IMG/VR virus record: IMGVR_UViG_3300044991_000714
Location: 1 to 42,363 of that record
Reading direction: 5' to 3' (one strand)
Source: a virus
DNA length: 42,363 nt
The notes under the pieces are model-generated. The model saw only the letters and a program-made list of their open reading frames with translations. It searched no databases and had not been told where the DNA came from. The stretch's first letter is position 1; every line of letters starts with the position of its first letter. The translations under genes were made by a program, and so were the position numbers. Positions 23,227-30,573 of the stretch are shown here, in pieces.

Positions 23227-24414
23227 GTGAGAATTGCCGTTATATTTTTATTAACGGCTTTATCTCTTTTTGGTTCATCTGGTAAAATAACAGAGGCTAC
23301 TGGGCCAACTCAAATTACCAGAGATAAGGATAAGATCGAGGGTAAAGCCAACGTTGGGATTGAGATGTTCGACACAATCGAAACGCTTCAATCTCGCGTT
23401 GGCATTTCCTTTGTGGATGACACAAGACTTCAGATCACAGAGTTTTCTAAACTTAAAATTGATGAATTCGTTTACGATCCATCAAGCGGCAAAGGTTCTT
23501 TGTCTATCAAAGCCGCATCAGGAACCATTAGATATACTTCTGGATTGATTGCCAAGAATAGCAAAGAAAACGTAAAGATTAAAACTCCAACCGCTGTTGT
23601 ATCAGTAAGAGGAACTGATTTCTCAATGAGCGTAGGAGAAGACGGTAAAAGTTTAATTGTTCTTTTGCCGTCGCTTCCAGCGTTAACTGGCTTGCCTCCA
23701 GTTGTAGGCTCCATTGAAGTTACCAACTCTAGTGGTACAGTTGTGTTGAATCAAGCTTATCAAGCTACGTTCGTCGCTTCTGCTTTTTCTAATCCAACAT
23801 CGCCAGTTATTCTTGATTTAACTGATGAATCTAAGATCAATAATAATCTTCTTGTAGAGAGTAATAAATCTATCACAAAGAATAGTAAAGAAACAAAAAA
23901 AGTTTCGTCTGAAAAAGATAAAGTCGAAGACAAGAAAGACGATAAATCAAATAAGAAAACTGGAGATACCAAAACTCAAGTAGCACAACAAACTACTGCT
24001 GAATCGGTAACAGAAGCCGCAAGCACAACAACAGATGCTCCGCCTCCACCTAAACAAGAAATAGAAGTTGCTCAAATAAAATTGGACGCTAAAATAGAAG
24101 CTCCAACAGTTGAAGCTCCAAAAGTCGAAGCTCCTGCAACCGTGGCAAATATTGCAACAGTTCAAGAAGTTCCTAAAGTTATAGTTCCTTCAATCACGAA
24201 TCCAATTCAGACAAATAATATAACATCAGGAACAACCACCGTTAACAACGGATTCACTACTGATGGAAAGTATGCTTCATTATCTCTATCTACTGATAAA
24301 GGTGTAATCAAATTTACCACCAAATACGACGCTAATTCTACTGTTACAGTTAATGGTCAGGCTTACGTTTTAAACTACGGCGAAAAAAGTAAAGTTTACA
24401 TTACTCAGAGATGA
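23227..24414 (+). CDS. Secreted FecR-domain protein
   Basis: This 395 aa protein starts at GTG 23227, 1 nt after the curlin-like stop. The signal peptide is about residues 1-17. A FecR-type beta domain spans about 35-165, with the typical sequence order: 'V.G..M...D.I.T...S.V.I.F.D.T.L.I', 'SGTIRYTSGLIA', then KIKTPTAVVSVRGTDFSMSV. A Lys/Asp-rich linker follows (about 218-250), then a Pro/Ala/Glu repeat (APTVEAPKVEAPA) and a final small beta domain. FecR domains often act in the periplasm or bind surface polymers. Its start is 1 nt from the curlin gene and its end overlaps the cyclase by 4 nt, so it could link secreted fibre status to the CHASE2 sensor; this is inference. Confidence 0.85.
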   Translation: MRIAVIFLLTALSLFGSSGKITEATGPTQITRDKDKIEGKANVGIEMFDTIETLQSRVGISFVDDTRLQITEFSKLKIDEFVYDPSSGKGSLSIKAASGTIRYTSGLIAKNSKENVKIKTPTAVVSVRGTDFSMSVGEDGKSLIVLLPSLPALTGLPPVVGSIEVTNSSGTVVLNQAYQATFVASAFSNPTSPVILDLTDESKINNNLLVESNKSITKNSKETKKVSSEKDKVEDKKDDKSNKKTGDTKTQVAQQTTAESVTEAASTTTDAPPPPKQEIEVAQIKLDAKIEAPTVEAPKVEAPATVANIATVQEVPKVIVPSITNPIQTNNITSGTTTVNNGFTTDGKYASLSLSTDKGVIKFTTKYDANSTVTVNGQAYVLNYGEKSKVYITQR

Positions 24415-26459
24415 AGAAATATAAAATCTATACTGCAATAGCTTCGCTGTTAGTTTTGATTTGTTTAGTAGCTTTAAGAGTTAAAGACCCATTTTTCATT
24501 GAGACTGCGAGGCTAAAAACGTTAGACTACTATCAAATCACTCAAGAGAAAGTAAAAAGCGAAAGCGTTGTAGTTATTGAGATAGACGAGAAAACTCTTG
24601 AGAAGCATGGTCAATGGCCTTTCCCAAGACAAATCTTAGCTGACGCAATAATAAAAGCGTTTGATAACGGCGCGGAGATTGTTGTGTTGCCAATCATCTT
24701 TGCTGAGAACGACAGATTCAATGGAGACTCTGCGTTAAAAGAAACCTTTGGTAAATATCCTGTAATCATTAGTCAGTCTGCGGCAAATAAAGGAAAAGGC
24801 TCGCCTGTGCCAAGAGGAGTTGCTGTTGTTGGTAGCGGTATCAATGATTGGTTATTTGATTATCCTGCGGCGATTGGGCCGACGAAAGAACTTGGCGAAT
24901 CTGCTGCTGGCGTTGGTATGCTTTTAACTGCGCCTGAAGTTGATGGCGTAGTAAGAAGATTGCCGCTGATCGTTCAAGTGGACAAAGAGTTTTACCCAAC
25001 ACTGCCATTAGAAATTTTGCGCGTAGCTTCTAACGATCCAAGTTACCAAGCAAAAGTTAATCAAGCTGGCATATCTGCTGTTCGTATTCCTAAATTTAAA
25101 ACAATTAAAACTGACGAAAATGGGCGCGTTTGGTTAAACTTTAAATACACTTTTGATTCTTTTTCGTTCACCAAACAAGATTGGTCTGAGGTTAAAGGTA
25201 AGATCGTCATGATTGCACCAACAGCAGAAGGTCTTTCCAACACTGTTGCAACATCAGTGAACATTAAGAACGGTTACGAAATTCCTTTGTTTGCGGCACA
25301 AATGCTTTTAGATGACTCAAGATTAGAAAGACCATCAGAGTTTAACACTTACGAGATTCTTTATGGTTTAGTGGCAGCGTTAATCGTTGTTGTTGCGTTC
25401 ATCTGGTTAAACTACTTGGTTTGTGCTGGACTGTCTATCGCTTTAATGATCGCTCCTGTATTTTATGGAGTCAAAGCGTTCAGTAATGGACTGCTCTTTG
25501 ATTATAGTTGGATAGTTGCCGCTCTCTTCATCTGCTTCTCTGTGTCTGCGTTCATGCGATTTATCAATGAATTTAAACAGAAGCAGCAAATCAGAAAGCA
25601 GTTTGAACATTATCTTGCTCCTGCAATGGTTAAAAAGCTCCAAACTAATCCAGAACTATTAAAACTTGGCGGCGAAACTAAAGACTTGACAATCCTTTTC
25701 TCTGACGTTCGCGGTTTCACTGCACTCAGCGAGCACTTCAAGACTGATCCTCAAGGATTAACTTCTTTGATTAACCGTTACATGACTCCTATGCTGAAAT
25801 TAGTTATGAGCAAAGATGGAACTGTTGATAAACTGATTGGAGATGCGGTGATGGCTTTTTGGAACGCGCCTGTTGATGTAGCGCGTCATAAAGAATTAGC
25901 TATCGAGTGCGCTGTTGAGATGTTCGTCAAGCTCGATGAGCTAAATAAACAACTCGCGTTGGAAAAATTACCGCAACTTTCCATTGGCGTTGGCGTCAAT
26001 TCTGGCTCCGTTGTAGTTGGAAACATGGGTTCAGAAAATCGTTTCGACTATACTTGCCTTGGAGATGCAGTTAATCTCTCATCTCGCTTAGAAGGTCAAA
26101 GCAAACCTTATCACGTTGGAATCGTAGTTGGCGAACAAACCGTGAAAGGCATCGAAAACTCTTTTAATTTCCTAGAGCTAGACAACATCGCTGTCAAAGG
26201 TAAGAAAGAAGGCATCAAGATTTATACCGTAATCACGAACGATGACAAGGCAAATAAGATTGTTTCTCATCACAAGAAGATGATAGAGTTCTACTACGAG
26301 ATGAACTGGGAAGAAGCGGAAATCTATTTGATTAGACTGAAAGCAGAAAATCTAAAGATGATTCAGTATTACGAGATGATGGAAAGCCGAATCTCTGAAC
26401 TCAAAACCGCAAACTTACCTAAAAATTGGGATGGCGTTTATCACGCAACTAGCAAGTAA
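24411..26459 (+). CDS. CHASE2-domain class III adenylate cyclase, membrane bound
   Basis: This 682 aa protein has an N-terminal TM helix (about 7-23), then an extracytoplasmic CHASE2 domain (about 30-310, with VVVIEIDEKTLEKHGQWPFPR and GVGMLLTAPEVDGVVRRLPL). Three closely spaced TM helices lie at about 316-385, and a class III nucleotide cyclase domain at about 425-610. Catalytic residues are all present: metal Asp D432 (LFSDVRGFT) and D478 (IGDAVMAFW), adenine-selecting K474 with T548 (DYTCLGDAVN), N555 and transition-state R559 (NLSSRLEG). K plus T points to ATP, hence cAMP, rather than cGMP. It is the last gene of the curli-like block and couples to FecR by ATGA. A short helical tail (about 625-682) is of unknown use. 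Confidence 0.93.
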   Translation: MKKYKIYTAIASLLVLICLVALRVKDPFFIETARLKTLDYYQITQEKVKSESVVVIEIDEKTLEKHGQWPFPRQILADAIIKAFDNGAEIVVLPIIFAENDRFNGDSALKETFGKYPVIISQSAANKGKGSPVPRGVAVVGSGINDWLFDYPAAIGPTKELGESAAGVGMLLTAPEVDGVVRRLPLIVQVDKEFYPTLPLEILRVASNDPSYQAKVNQAGISAVRIPKFKTIKTDENGRVWLNFKYTFDSFSFTKQDWSEVKGKIVMIAPTAEGLSNTVATSVNIKNGYEIPLFAAQMLLDDSRLERPSEFNTYEILYGLVAALIVVVAFIWLNYLVCAGLSIALMIAPVFYGVKAFSNGLLFDYSWIVAALFICFSVSAFMRFINEFKQKQQIRKQFEHYLAPAMVKKLQTNPELLKLGGETKDLTILFSDVRGFTALSEHFKTDPQGLTSLINRYMTPMLKLVMSKDGTVDKLIGDAVMAFWNAPVDVARHKELAIECAVEMFVKLDELNKQLALEKLPQLSIGVGVNSGSVVVGNMGSENRFDYTCLGDAVNLSSRLEGQSKPYHVGIVVGEQTVKGIENSFNFLELDNIAVKGKKEGIKIYTVITNDDKANKIVSHHKKMIEFYYEMNWEEAEIYLIRLKAENLKMIQYYEMMESRISELKTANLPKNWDGVYHATSK

Positions 26460-26711
26460 TCAAGAAATTGCGCCAGCATCTTTGTGCATCTTGATGATCT
26501 TGTCAAGAACTTGTATAGCTAAAGTGAAATTCATACTGTCAATAGCGTGAATTAAAAGCTTTTTTAAATCGTAGAGTTCGCTTTGATCTACTCCAACAGT
26601 TTGAACTTTCTGCGGAGAAACCAAACCCACAGGCGAATTTCTAGCGTACATCGAAGCCGCATCTTTAAGATTTGGCCCAAACGAAATAGAATTGACAGGA
26701 GAAATCTCCAT
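26460..26711 (-). CDS. Hypothetical small protein, lone minus-strand gene
   Basis: This 83 aa protein is encoded opposite to all its neighbours and convergent with the cyclase gene (the stops abut). The product has a helix-rich C-terminal half (LYDLKKLLIHAIDSMNFTLA) and a Pro/Ser-rich N-terminus; no motif is recognised. Its codons are reasonable and no plus-strand gene occupies the region, so a real gene is more likely than not. Its start faces the divergent macro-like gene across an 83-bp gap. Confidence 0.45.
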   Translation of the reverse strand: MEISPVNSISFGPNLKDAASMYARNSPVGLVSPQKVQTVGVDQSELYDLKKLLIHAIDSMNFTLAIQVLDKIIKMHKDAGAIS

Positions 26712-26755
26712 TCTAATTTATTTTACACTTTTTTCAAGAAAAATCCTAAAAACGC

Positions 26756-26783
26756 TTGACACATTGCTCAAAATCACTTTGAT
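26756..26783 (+). promoter_or_regulatory. Candidate promoter for the macro-like gene
   Basis: TTGACA at 26756-26761, a 16-nt spacer and TTTGAT at 26778-26783, with transcription predicted to start only a few bases before the ATG at 26795. The -35 is perfect, the -10 is weak. The same TTGACA-N16 arrangement recurs at 32868, 38137 and 38626. Confidence 0.45.
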
Positions 26784-26794
26784 CTCTCTTGTAA

Positions 26795-27196
26795 ATGAAA
26801 TTCACTCCCGAAAATATATCTTCTCTTGAGCCTCACCAAATCTTCGTATTTGGTAGCAACTTTGCTGGACTTCATGGTGCTGGAGCTGCCACTCTTGCTC
26901 ACAAAAAATTCGGTGCGGTTTGGGGAAAAGGTGTTGGTCTTTATGGTCAGTCTTACGCTTTGCCAACCAAAGATCATCAAATCATTACTTTGGCACTTAC
27001 TGATATTGAATATCAAATCGACTTGTTTTTGGGGACAGCTAACTGCTTTCCTCAACTTGAGTTTTTGGTGACTAAGATTGGTTGCGGTCTTGCTGGATAC
27101 AATAGTCAAGACATTGCCACCTTATTTAAAGGTAGAGACATTCCTTCTAACGTTATCTTGCCAGAATCCTTTTCTAAAATTATATATGAAAATTAA
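26795..27196 (+). CDS. Macro-domain-like phage protein (A1S_2505 type)
   Basis: This 133 aa protein carries the motif set IFVFGSNFAGLHGAGAATLA near residue 17-36, FGAVWGKGVGL and SYALPTKD further on, and IGCGLAGY around residue 94. These are the signatures of a phage-associated family with a macro-domain-like fold (I know it as A1S_2505 family). Macro domains bind ADP-ribose and can remove it from targets, so a role in NAD/ADP-ribose metabolism or in countering ADP-ribose-based defence is plausible but not shown. It is the first gene of a new rightward cluster with its own promoter, and overlaps the next gene by 11 nt. Confidence 0.7.
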   Translation: MKFTPENISSLEPHQIFVFGSNFAGLHGAGAATLAHKKFGAVWGKGVGLYGQSYALPTKDHQIITLALTDIEYQIDLFLGTANCFPQLEFLVTKIGCGLAGYNSQDIATLFKGRDIPSNVILPESFSKIIYEN

Positions 27197-27422
27197 AATC
27201 AATAAAGAACAGCAAGCAAAGATTGCTGAGATTAGAAAGCTAATTGAAGCTCATCAACTAGAGCAAGATACGCTTGTTGATGGATTTATCGCATCTATGA
27301 ATCTAGTAGAGGAAGTTCCACCATCTTCCTCGTCTGAGGATTTTTACATTACATCTACTAAATCAGAGATTGTCTGGGACTATATCTACAATGATTCGGG
27401 TTGGATGATCGAATTGGAGTAA
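27186..27422 (+). CDS. Hypothetical small protein
   Basis: This 78 aa protein starts at the ATG at 27186 inside the 3' end of the macro-like gene; an earlier start would run through that gene. An N-terminal helix (INKEQQAKIAEIRKLIEAHQ) is followed by a Ser-rich acidic linker and an aromatic C-terminus (VWDYIYNDSGW). Family unknown. The 2-nt gap to the next gene supports co-translation. Confidence 0.55.
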   Translation: MKIKINKEQQAKIAEIRKLIEAHQLEQDTLVDGFIASMNLVEEVPPSSSSEDFYITSTKSEIVWDYIYNDSGWMIELE

Positions 27423-27424
27423 TT

Positions 27425-27637
27425 ATGAAAGCAACACTAGAATATAAATTGCCAGAAGAGACTTACGAGTATATGCGCGCTGCTCAAGCTAATGATGCTT
27501 GGATGGCGTTATATGAAATTGACAATATGCTTCGCAGTCTGTTGAAGCATGGCGATAGTCGTTATAAAACCATAGAAGAGCTTGCACAAGCGATTCGTAC
27601 CGAAGCAAGATACGCTCTTGATAAAGTTGAGGAATAA
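27425..27637 (+). CDS. Hypothetical small protein
   Basis: This protein of 70 aa, all helical, starts at the ATG 2 nt after the previous stop. It contains LPEETYEYMRAAQANDAW and a charged helix EELAQAIRTEARYALDKVEE. I associate similar short proteins with uncharacterised phage families but can assign no function. The next gene starts 2 nt after its stop. Confidence 0.6.
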   Translation: MKATLEYKLPEETYEYMRAAQANDAWMALYEIDNMLRSLLKHGDSRYKTIEELAQAIRTEARYALDKVEE

Positions 27638-27639
27638 TT

Positions 27640-28257
27640 ATGAACTCAGAACTACAAAAAAAAATATTTGATAAATACCCTAAAATGTTTGGTGATCGTA
27701 CTAAACCTATGACGGAAACCTGTATGTGTTGGGGGCTTGAAGTGGGCGACGGATGGTATAATCTTATCGACATACTGTGCGAAGCTCTCACCTATACTTA
27801 CTCTACAAGCGTCAAAGTAGATGAAGAAGATGGCAAACGTCTTGGCGTCAAGCCGTACAAATGGGAATCCGAAGACGGTTATTACTTTAGTGTAGAGCCT
27901 CCACAAATAATCGTTACTCAGGTAAAAGAGAAATACGGTACGCTGCGTTTTTACTATCGTGAAGAGTATAGTGAAGAAGTCATGTCTCTTGTTGAGACTG
28001 GAAAGTATCCTGATCTTCAAAGGATTATTGATCGTTATTCGGACTACATTAATGGTATCCTTCATTTTGCGGAGACTGCTTCTGGCAGAACCTGCGAAGA
28101 AACTGGTCAATCTGGTGAACTGCACGCAACAGGAGGTACTCGGAATGGATGGTTAAAGACTTTAAATAAAGAACACGCTAAGACTGCTTTTTTCGATCAA
28201 AATTACGTTCCTTGGTCAGAGATTCCAAAATATGAAAACCCCAATCAAACAGTTTAA
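27640..28257 (+). CDS. Conserved phage protein of unknown function
   Basis: This 205 aa protein has the start pattern KYPKMFGD...CMCWGLEVGDGWY, then VTQVKEKYGTLRFYY and later a CEETG...G motif followed by NGWLKTLNKEHAK. It matches a widespread phage hypothetical family in which the C-terminal part usually holds CxxCG zinc ligands followed by a 'gWl.tlC..H' segment. Here the second Cys of the CxxC and the final Cys are missing, so zinc binding is probably lost. Function unknown. It overlaps the next gene by 26 nt. Confidence 0.65.
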   Translation: MNSELQKKIFDKYPKMFGDRTKPMTETCMCWGLEVGDGWYNLIDILCEALTYTYSTSVKVDEEDGKRLGVKPYKWESEDGYYFSVEPPQIIVTQVKEKYGTLRFYYREEYSEEVMSLVETGKYPDLQRIIDRYSDYINGILHFAETASGRTCEETGQSGELHATGGTRNGWLKTLNKEHAKTAFFDQNYVPWSEIPKYENPNQTV

Positions 28258-28552
28258 ACTAAAGAACGAATACTTCTGTTCTGTACAAGATATTAAGTAT
28301 GCGATTCTTCACGATCTTTCTGGTAAAATCGTCCTTCAAGGAAACTCGGTAGGAGTCAAAGATCATCCTGAATTTACAAAACTGCGTAATCGGCTTTCTA
28401 AGATGGGTTATATCTTAATGGAAACTTCGTATTGGAATGGAGATATAGTTCTAAAACCATTTAAACTTAATAAAGTTAATTTTAAGAAAGGCGAACAGTT
28501 CGCTTGTGCGGATGCTATAAATATAAAAAATGAACTCACTGAAATAACATGA
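28232..28552 (+). CDS. Hypothetical protein
   Basis: This 106 aa protein starts inside the previous gene and overlaps the next by 4 nt (ATGA). It is basic, with strand-rich text (KIVLQGNSVGVKDH; GYILMETSYWNGDIVL). No signal peptide, membrane segment or known motif is seen. It is one member of a packed run of small unknown genes from 27186 to 30131. Confidence 0.55.
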   Translation: MKTPIKQFKLKNEYFCSVQDIKYAILHDLSGKIVLQGNSVGVKDHPEFTKLRNRLSKMGYILMETSYWNGDIVLKPFKLNKVNFKKGEQFACADAINIKNELTEIT

Positions 28553-28776
28553 AAAATAATAATATGAAAGTAGAAATTGATCCAGATACAGCTGATGGTA
28601 TTACGCGAGCCTCTTTAAAACAGAGTATCTTGTACATTCGTGAAGATATAGTTAAACTCAAAAAGAAAAAGAAAAGTAAACTTGAGTATTATCAACATCA
28701 CGAATTGGGCGAACTCGTTATCATTTTAGATGCTATTGAGAAAACATTTGATTATTACGGCGGAAATTTAAAATGA
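28549..28776 (+). CDS. Hypothetical small helical protein
   Basis: This 75 aa protein contains a long charged helix with a lysine cluster (VKLKKKKKSKLEYYQHHELG). Start ATG at 28549 overlaps the upstream stop, and a second ATG is at 28564. It ends in an ATGA overlap with the next gene. The product could be a small DNA- or protein-binding helix; no family is recognised. Confidence 0.55.
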   Translation: MKNNNMKVEIDPDTADGITRASLKQSILYIREDIVKLKKKKKSKLEYYQHHELGELVIILDAIEKTFDYYGGNLK

Positions 28777-29066
28777 AAATCATAGTTACACAAAAAGATA
28801 TTGACAAAGGCGTGCCATCAAGTTGCCATGAATGTCCTATTGCTTATGCTTTTAAGCGCGCCGTTAAAAATAATATCAGATACGGATGCTGCATTGGCTC
28901 AAATTATATAGTTCATTGTCCTGATGGTAAATGGAATAGATATGAATTGCCCAAAGAAGCGCGGAAATTTATTAAACATTTTGATAATTCTAGACCTGTT
29001 GAACCATTCTCATTTGAACTTAAAAAGGTTAAAACAATAACAGCTCAAGCCGCTTCATTAATATAA
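28773..29066 (+). CDS. Hypothetical protein with Cys-rich N-terminus
   Basis: This 97 aa protein begins MKIIVTQKDIDKGVPSSCHE and continues CPIAYAFKRA, a pattern I have seen in many uncharacterised phage proteins. C18, C21, C39, C40 and C49 could bind metal, but no standard zinc finger is visible. The C-terminus is basic. It sits in the packed small-gene run, overlapping the upstream gene by 4 nt. Confidence 0.6.
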   Translation: MKIIVTQKDIDKGVPSSCHECPIAYAFKRAVKNNIRYGCCIGSNYIVHCPDGKWNRYELPKEARKFIKHFDNSRPVEPFSFELKKVKTITAQAASLI

Positions 29067-29072
29067 AAAACT

Positions 29073-29561
29073 ATGAAAAAAGATAAAGTTTTAGAATACT
29101 ATCAGAATGAATGTCAGCGTCTGCGCGATCAGCTTAACTATAAGTTTAAGACTGATGAGGTAGCTGCAAGAGCTTCTGTTAAAGAAGATCAGCGTCTCTA
29201 CCGTAAGGTAGGTAAGAAGTATGTTCCTATGAACGATCCCTATGCCTACGAAGGTCTTAGGGATGGCTTTTGGCTTGTTCATGTTAAAGATGGATGCACT
29301 TCTATCCGTCAGCAAATCTATCCAGACAAATCGCGACTTACTGCTGCTGCTCTTCTTATCGAAGATAAGCTCGTTGGCATTATCCGTAAAGCATCAGAGG
29401 CTCGTCCTGCCAAAATTGCTCTTACGCATGAACAAAAGAAAGACTGGGATAAGTTTATCGCTAAACACGGTGAATCATTTAATACTCTTTGTTATCCTTC
29501 TATGCAAGAGAACGCAGAGAAGATCGTTATGGCAATAATAGACGAACAAGGATATGTTTGA
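29073..29561 (+). CDS. Hypothetical protein
   Basis: This 162 aa protein has an N-terminal helical part (EYYQNECQRLRDQLNYKF), then a beta-rich section with YVPMNDPYAYEGLRDGFWLV and DGCTSIRQQIYPDKSRLTAA, then a helical end. The shape is regular and soluble, and the sequence is not low complexity. I cannot name the family. It starts 6 nt after the previous gene and the next begins 2 nt after it. Confidence 0.6.
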   Translation: MKKDKVLEYYQNECQRLRDQLNYKFKTDEVAARASVKEDQRLYRKVGKKYVPMNDPYAYEGLRDGFWLVHVKDGCTSIRQQIYPDKSRLTAAALLIEDKLVGIIRKASEARPAKIALTHEQKKDWDKFIAKHGESFNTLCYPSMQENAEKIVMAIIDEQGYV

Positions 29562-29563
29562 TT

Positions 29564-29776
29564 ATGAAACCTAAACAACACTGCAAAGATGGCAAAAAAT
29601 ATATGCTTGTTGGTCGCATTGGTATGTTTGGGCCAGAAATACTTTCGGCTGATGTTATTAAGGATTTTCGTTCATGCGATTTAACTGATGTTAACGATGG
29701 AAAAGCATTGCTATTAGTCGCAAAAGATGATAGCGTAGTTAGAATTAATCGTAACGGAATAAAATGGTATAATTAA
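29564..29776 (+). CDS. Hypothetical small protein
   Basis: This 70 aa protein starts at the ATG at 29564, 2 nt after the previous stop. It is basic at the start (MKPKQHCKDGKKYMLVGRIG) and beta-rich towards the end, without membrane segments. Family unknown. It is short, but the tight spacing on both sides supports it. Confidence 0.5.
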   Translation: MKPKQHCKDGKKYMLVGRIGMFGPEILSADVIKDFRSCDLTDVNDGKALLLVAKDDSVVRINRNGIKWYN

Positions 29777-29786
29777 ATTAATCTTT

Positions 29787-30131
29787 ATGAACAACCAAGA
29801 AAAAATAATTATGCTTGAAAAGCAGCTCAAGCAAGCTTTTGAAAATTTAGATAAAGCAGAAAGTCGCCTAAATTGGTTAGAAAGATTTCTTCAAGCTGGA
29901 GGTACTAGCATATTTACCGCATCTTCTTATACCGTAGAAGATCATCCTGATGATACTGATGAAACATATTTCAATCTTCCATTTCAAATTGGAATTAGCG
30001 TAGAGAAAGAGAATCGTGGATGCTACGAATGGGTTGAGTTTAGTAACGGCGCAAAAGGTATTCGACCAGCTATTGACGCCGCTAAGATTAAGTATGATGA
30101 ATGGAGGAAACAATTTCAAGAAACAGATTAG
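29787..30131 (+). CDS. Hypothetical protein with N-terminal coiled coil
   Basis: This 114 aa protein begins with a helix of heptad-like pattern (about 4-34, MLEKQLKQAFENLDKAESRL), suggesting dimerisation. It is followed by an acidic, aromatic region and a basic C-terminal helix. It is the last gene before the 640-bp non-coding region with the structured RNA and tRNA. Family unknown. Confidence 0.55.
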   Translation: MNNQEKIIMLEKQLKQAFENLDKAESRLNWLERFLQAGGTSIFTASSYTVEDHPDDTDETYFNLPFQIGISVEKENRGCYEWVEFSNGAKGIRPAIDAAKIKYDEWRKQFQETD

Positions 30132-30137
30132 AAACAC

Positions 30138-30570
30138 TTGACATTTAATGTAAAATAAGCAGGTTCTTTTTTGTTCTTTCCCATCTTCCTTTCTGCGTGT
30201 TGCATCCGCTATAATAAATATAGCGTGTATAAGTGCATTAAACTACTGAGAATTCTCGGTGGACTTATACAGCAGGGGGAACCAACTTCATCCGAAATGC
30301 CTCTATCGAGCATAGTGTTATTGACGCATAATTCTTAGTAGTCCCCGACTATTAATGCCTCTCATAACGCTACGAAACGTATTCAGCCTGAACTAACAGG
30401 TGATTCCATAGGACGCTATGGATGGATGTTCTATTTTAACATACACAGTAGTCCTCTTGATTTACATCAATGACAATAATGGCTGTGTGCAATTTCCCTA
30501 CCTGCATTGAATGTCGGGTTCTATCCGTGTTAACCGAAAGGTTACTAGGCGCATGGTAGGGGATTCAATT
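30138..30570 (+). ncRNA. Candidate large structured RNA upstream of tRNA-Gly
   Basis: No gene fits in 30132-30573. The + strand folds into many helices; I list those checked base by base. 30207-30213/30219-30225 (7 bp). 30227-30234/30263-30270 stacked on 30243-30250/30255-30262 (8+8 bp). 30276-30280/30342-30346 (5 bp). 30386-30390/30397-30401. 30405-30411/30416-30422 (7 bp, GACG loop). 30443-30448/30483-30488 enclosing 30457-30461/30466-30470. A long 30494-30502/30555-30563 (9 bp) enclosing 30531-30535/30540-30544 with a GAAA loop. A 7-bp pseudoknot is possible between 30506-30512 and 30563-30569. Helices start at 30207. TTGACA at 30138 and TATAAT at 30210 are present but badly spaced. It resembles GOLLD/ROOL-type RNAs in setting only. 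Precise ends are unknown. Confidence 0.65.
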
Positions 30571-30573
30571 TTA

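Noticed and set aside
21260-26459. Bacterial chromosome origin for the curli block, as a contig misjoin
   Set aside because: Flanking genes on both sides are phage-like and the block shares the same compact overlaps and codon style with them; still listed as the main thing to exclude by read mapping.
27652-28125. Minus-strand frame of 157 codons
   Set aside because: Antisense of the conserved phage protein at 27640-28257.
30138-30570. tmRNA, RNase P RNA or group I intron as identity of the structured RNA
   Set aside because: There is no tRNA-Ala-like end pair for tmRNA, no conserved RNase P core motifs, and no recognisable P/Q/R/S core or split gene for an intron.
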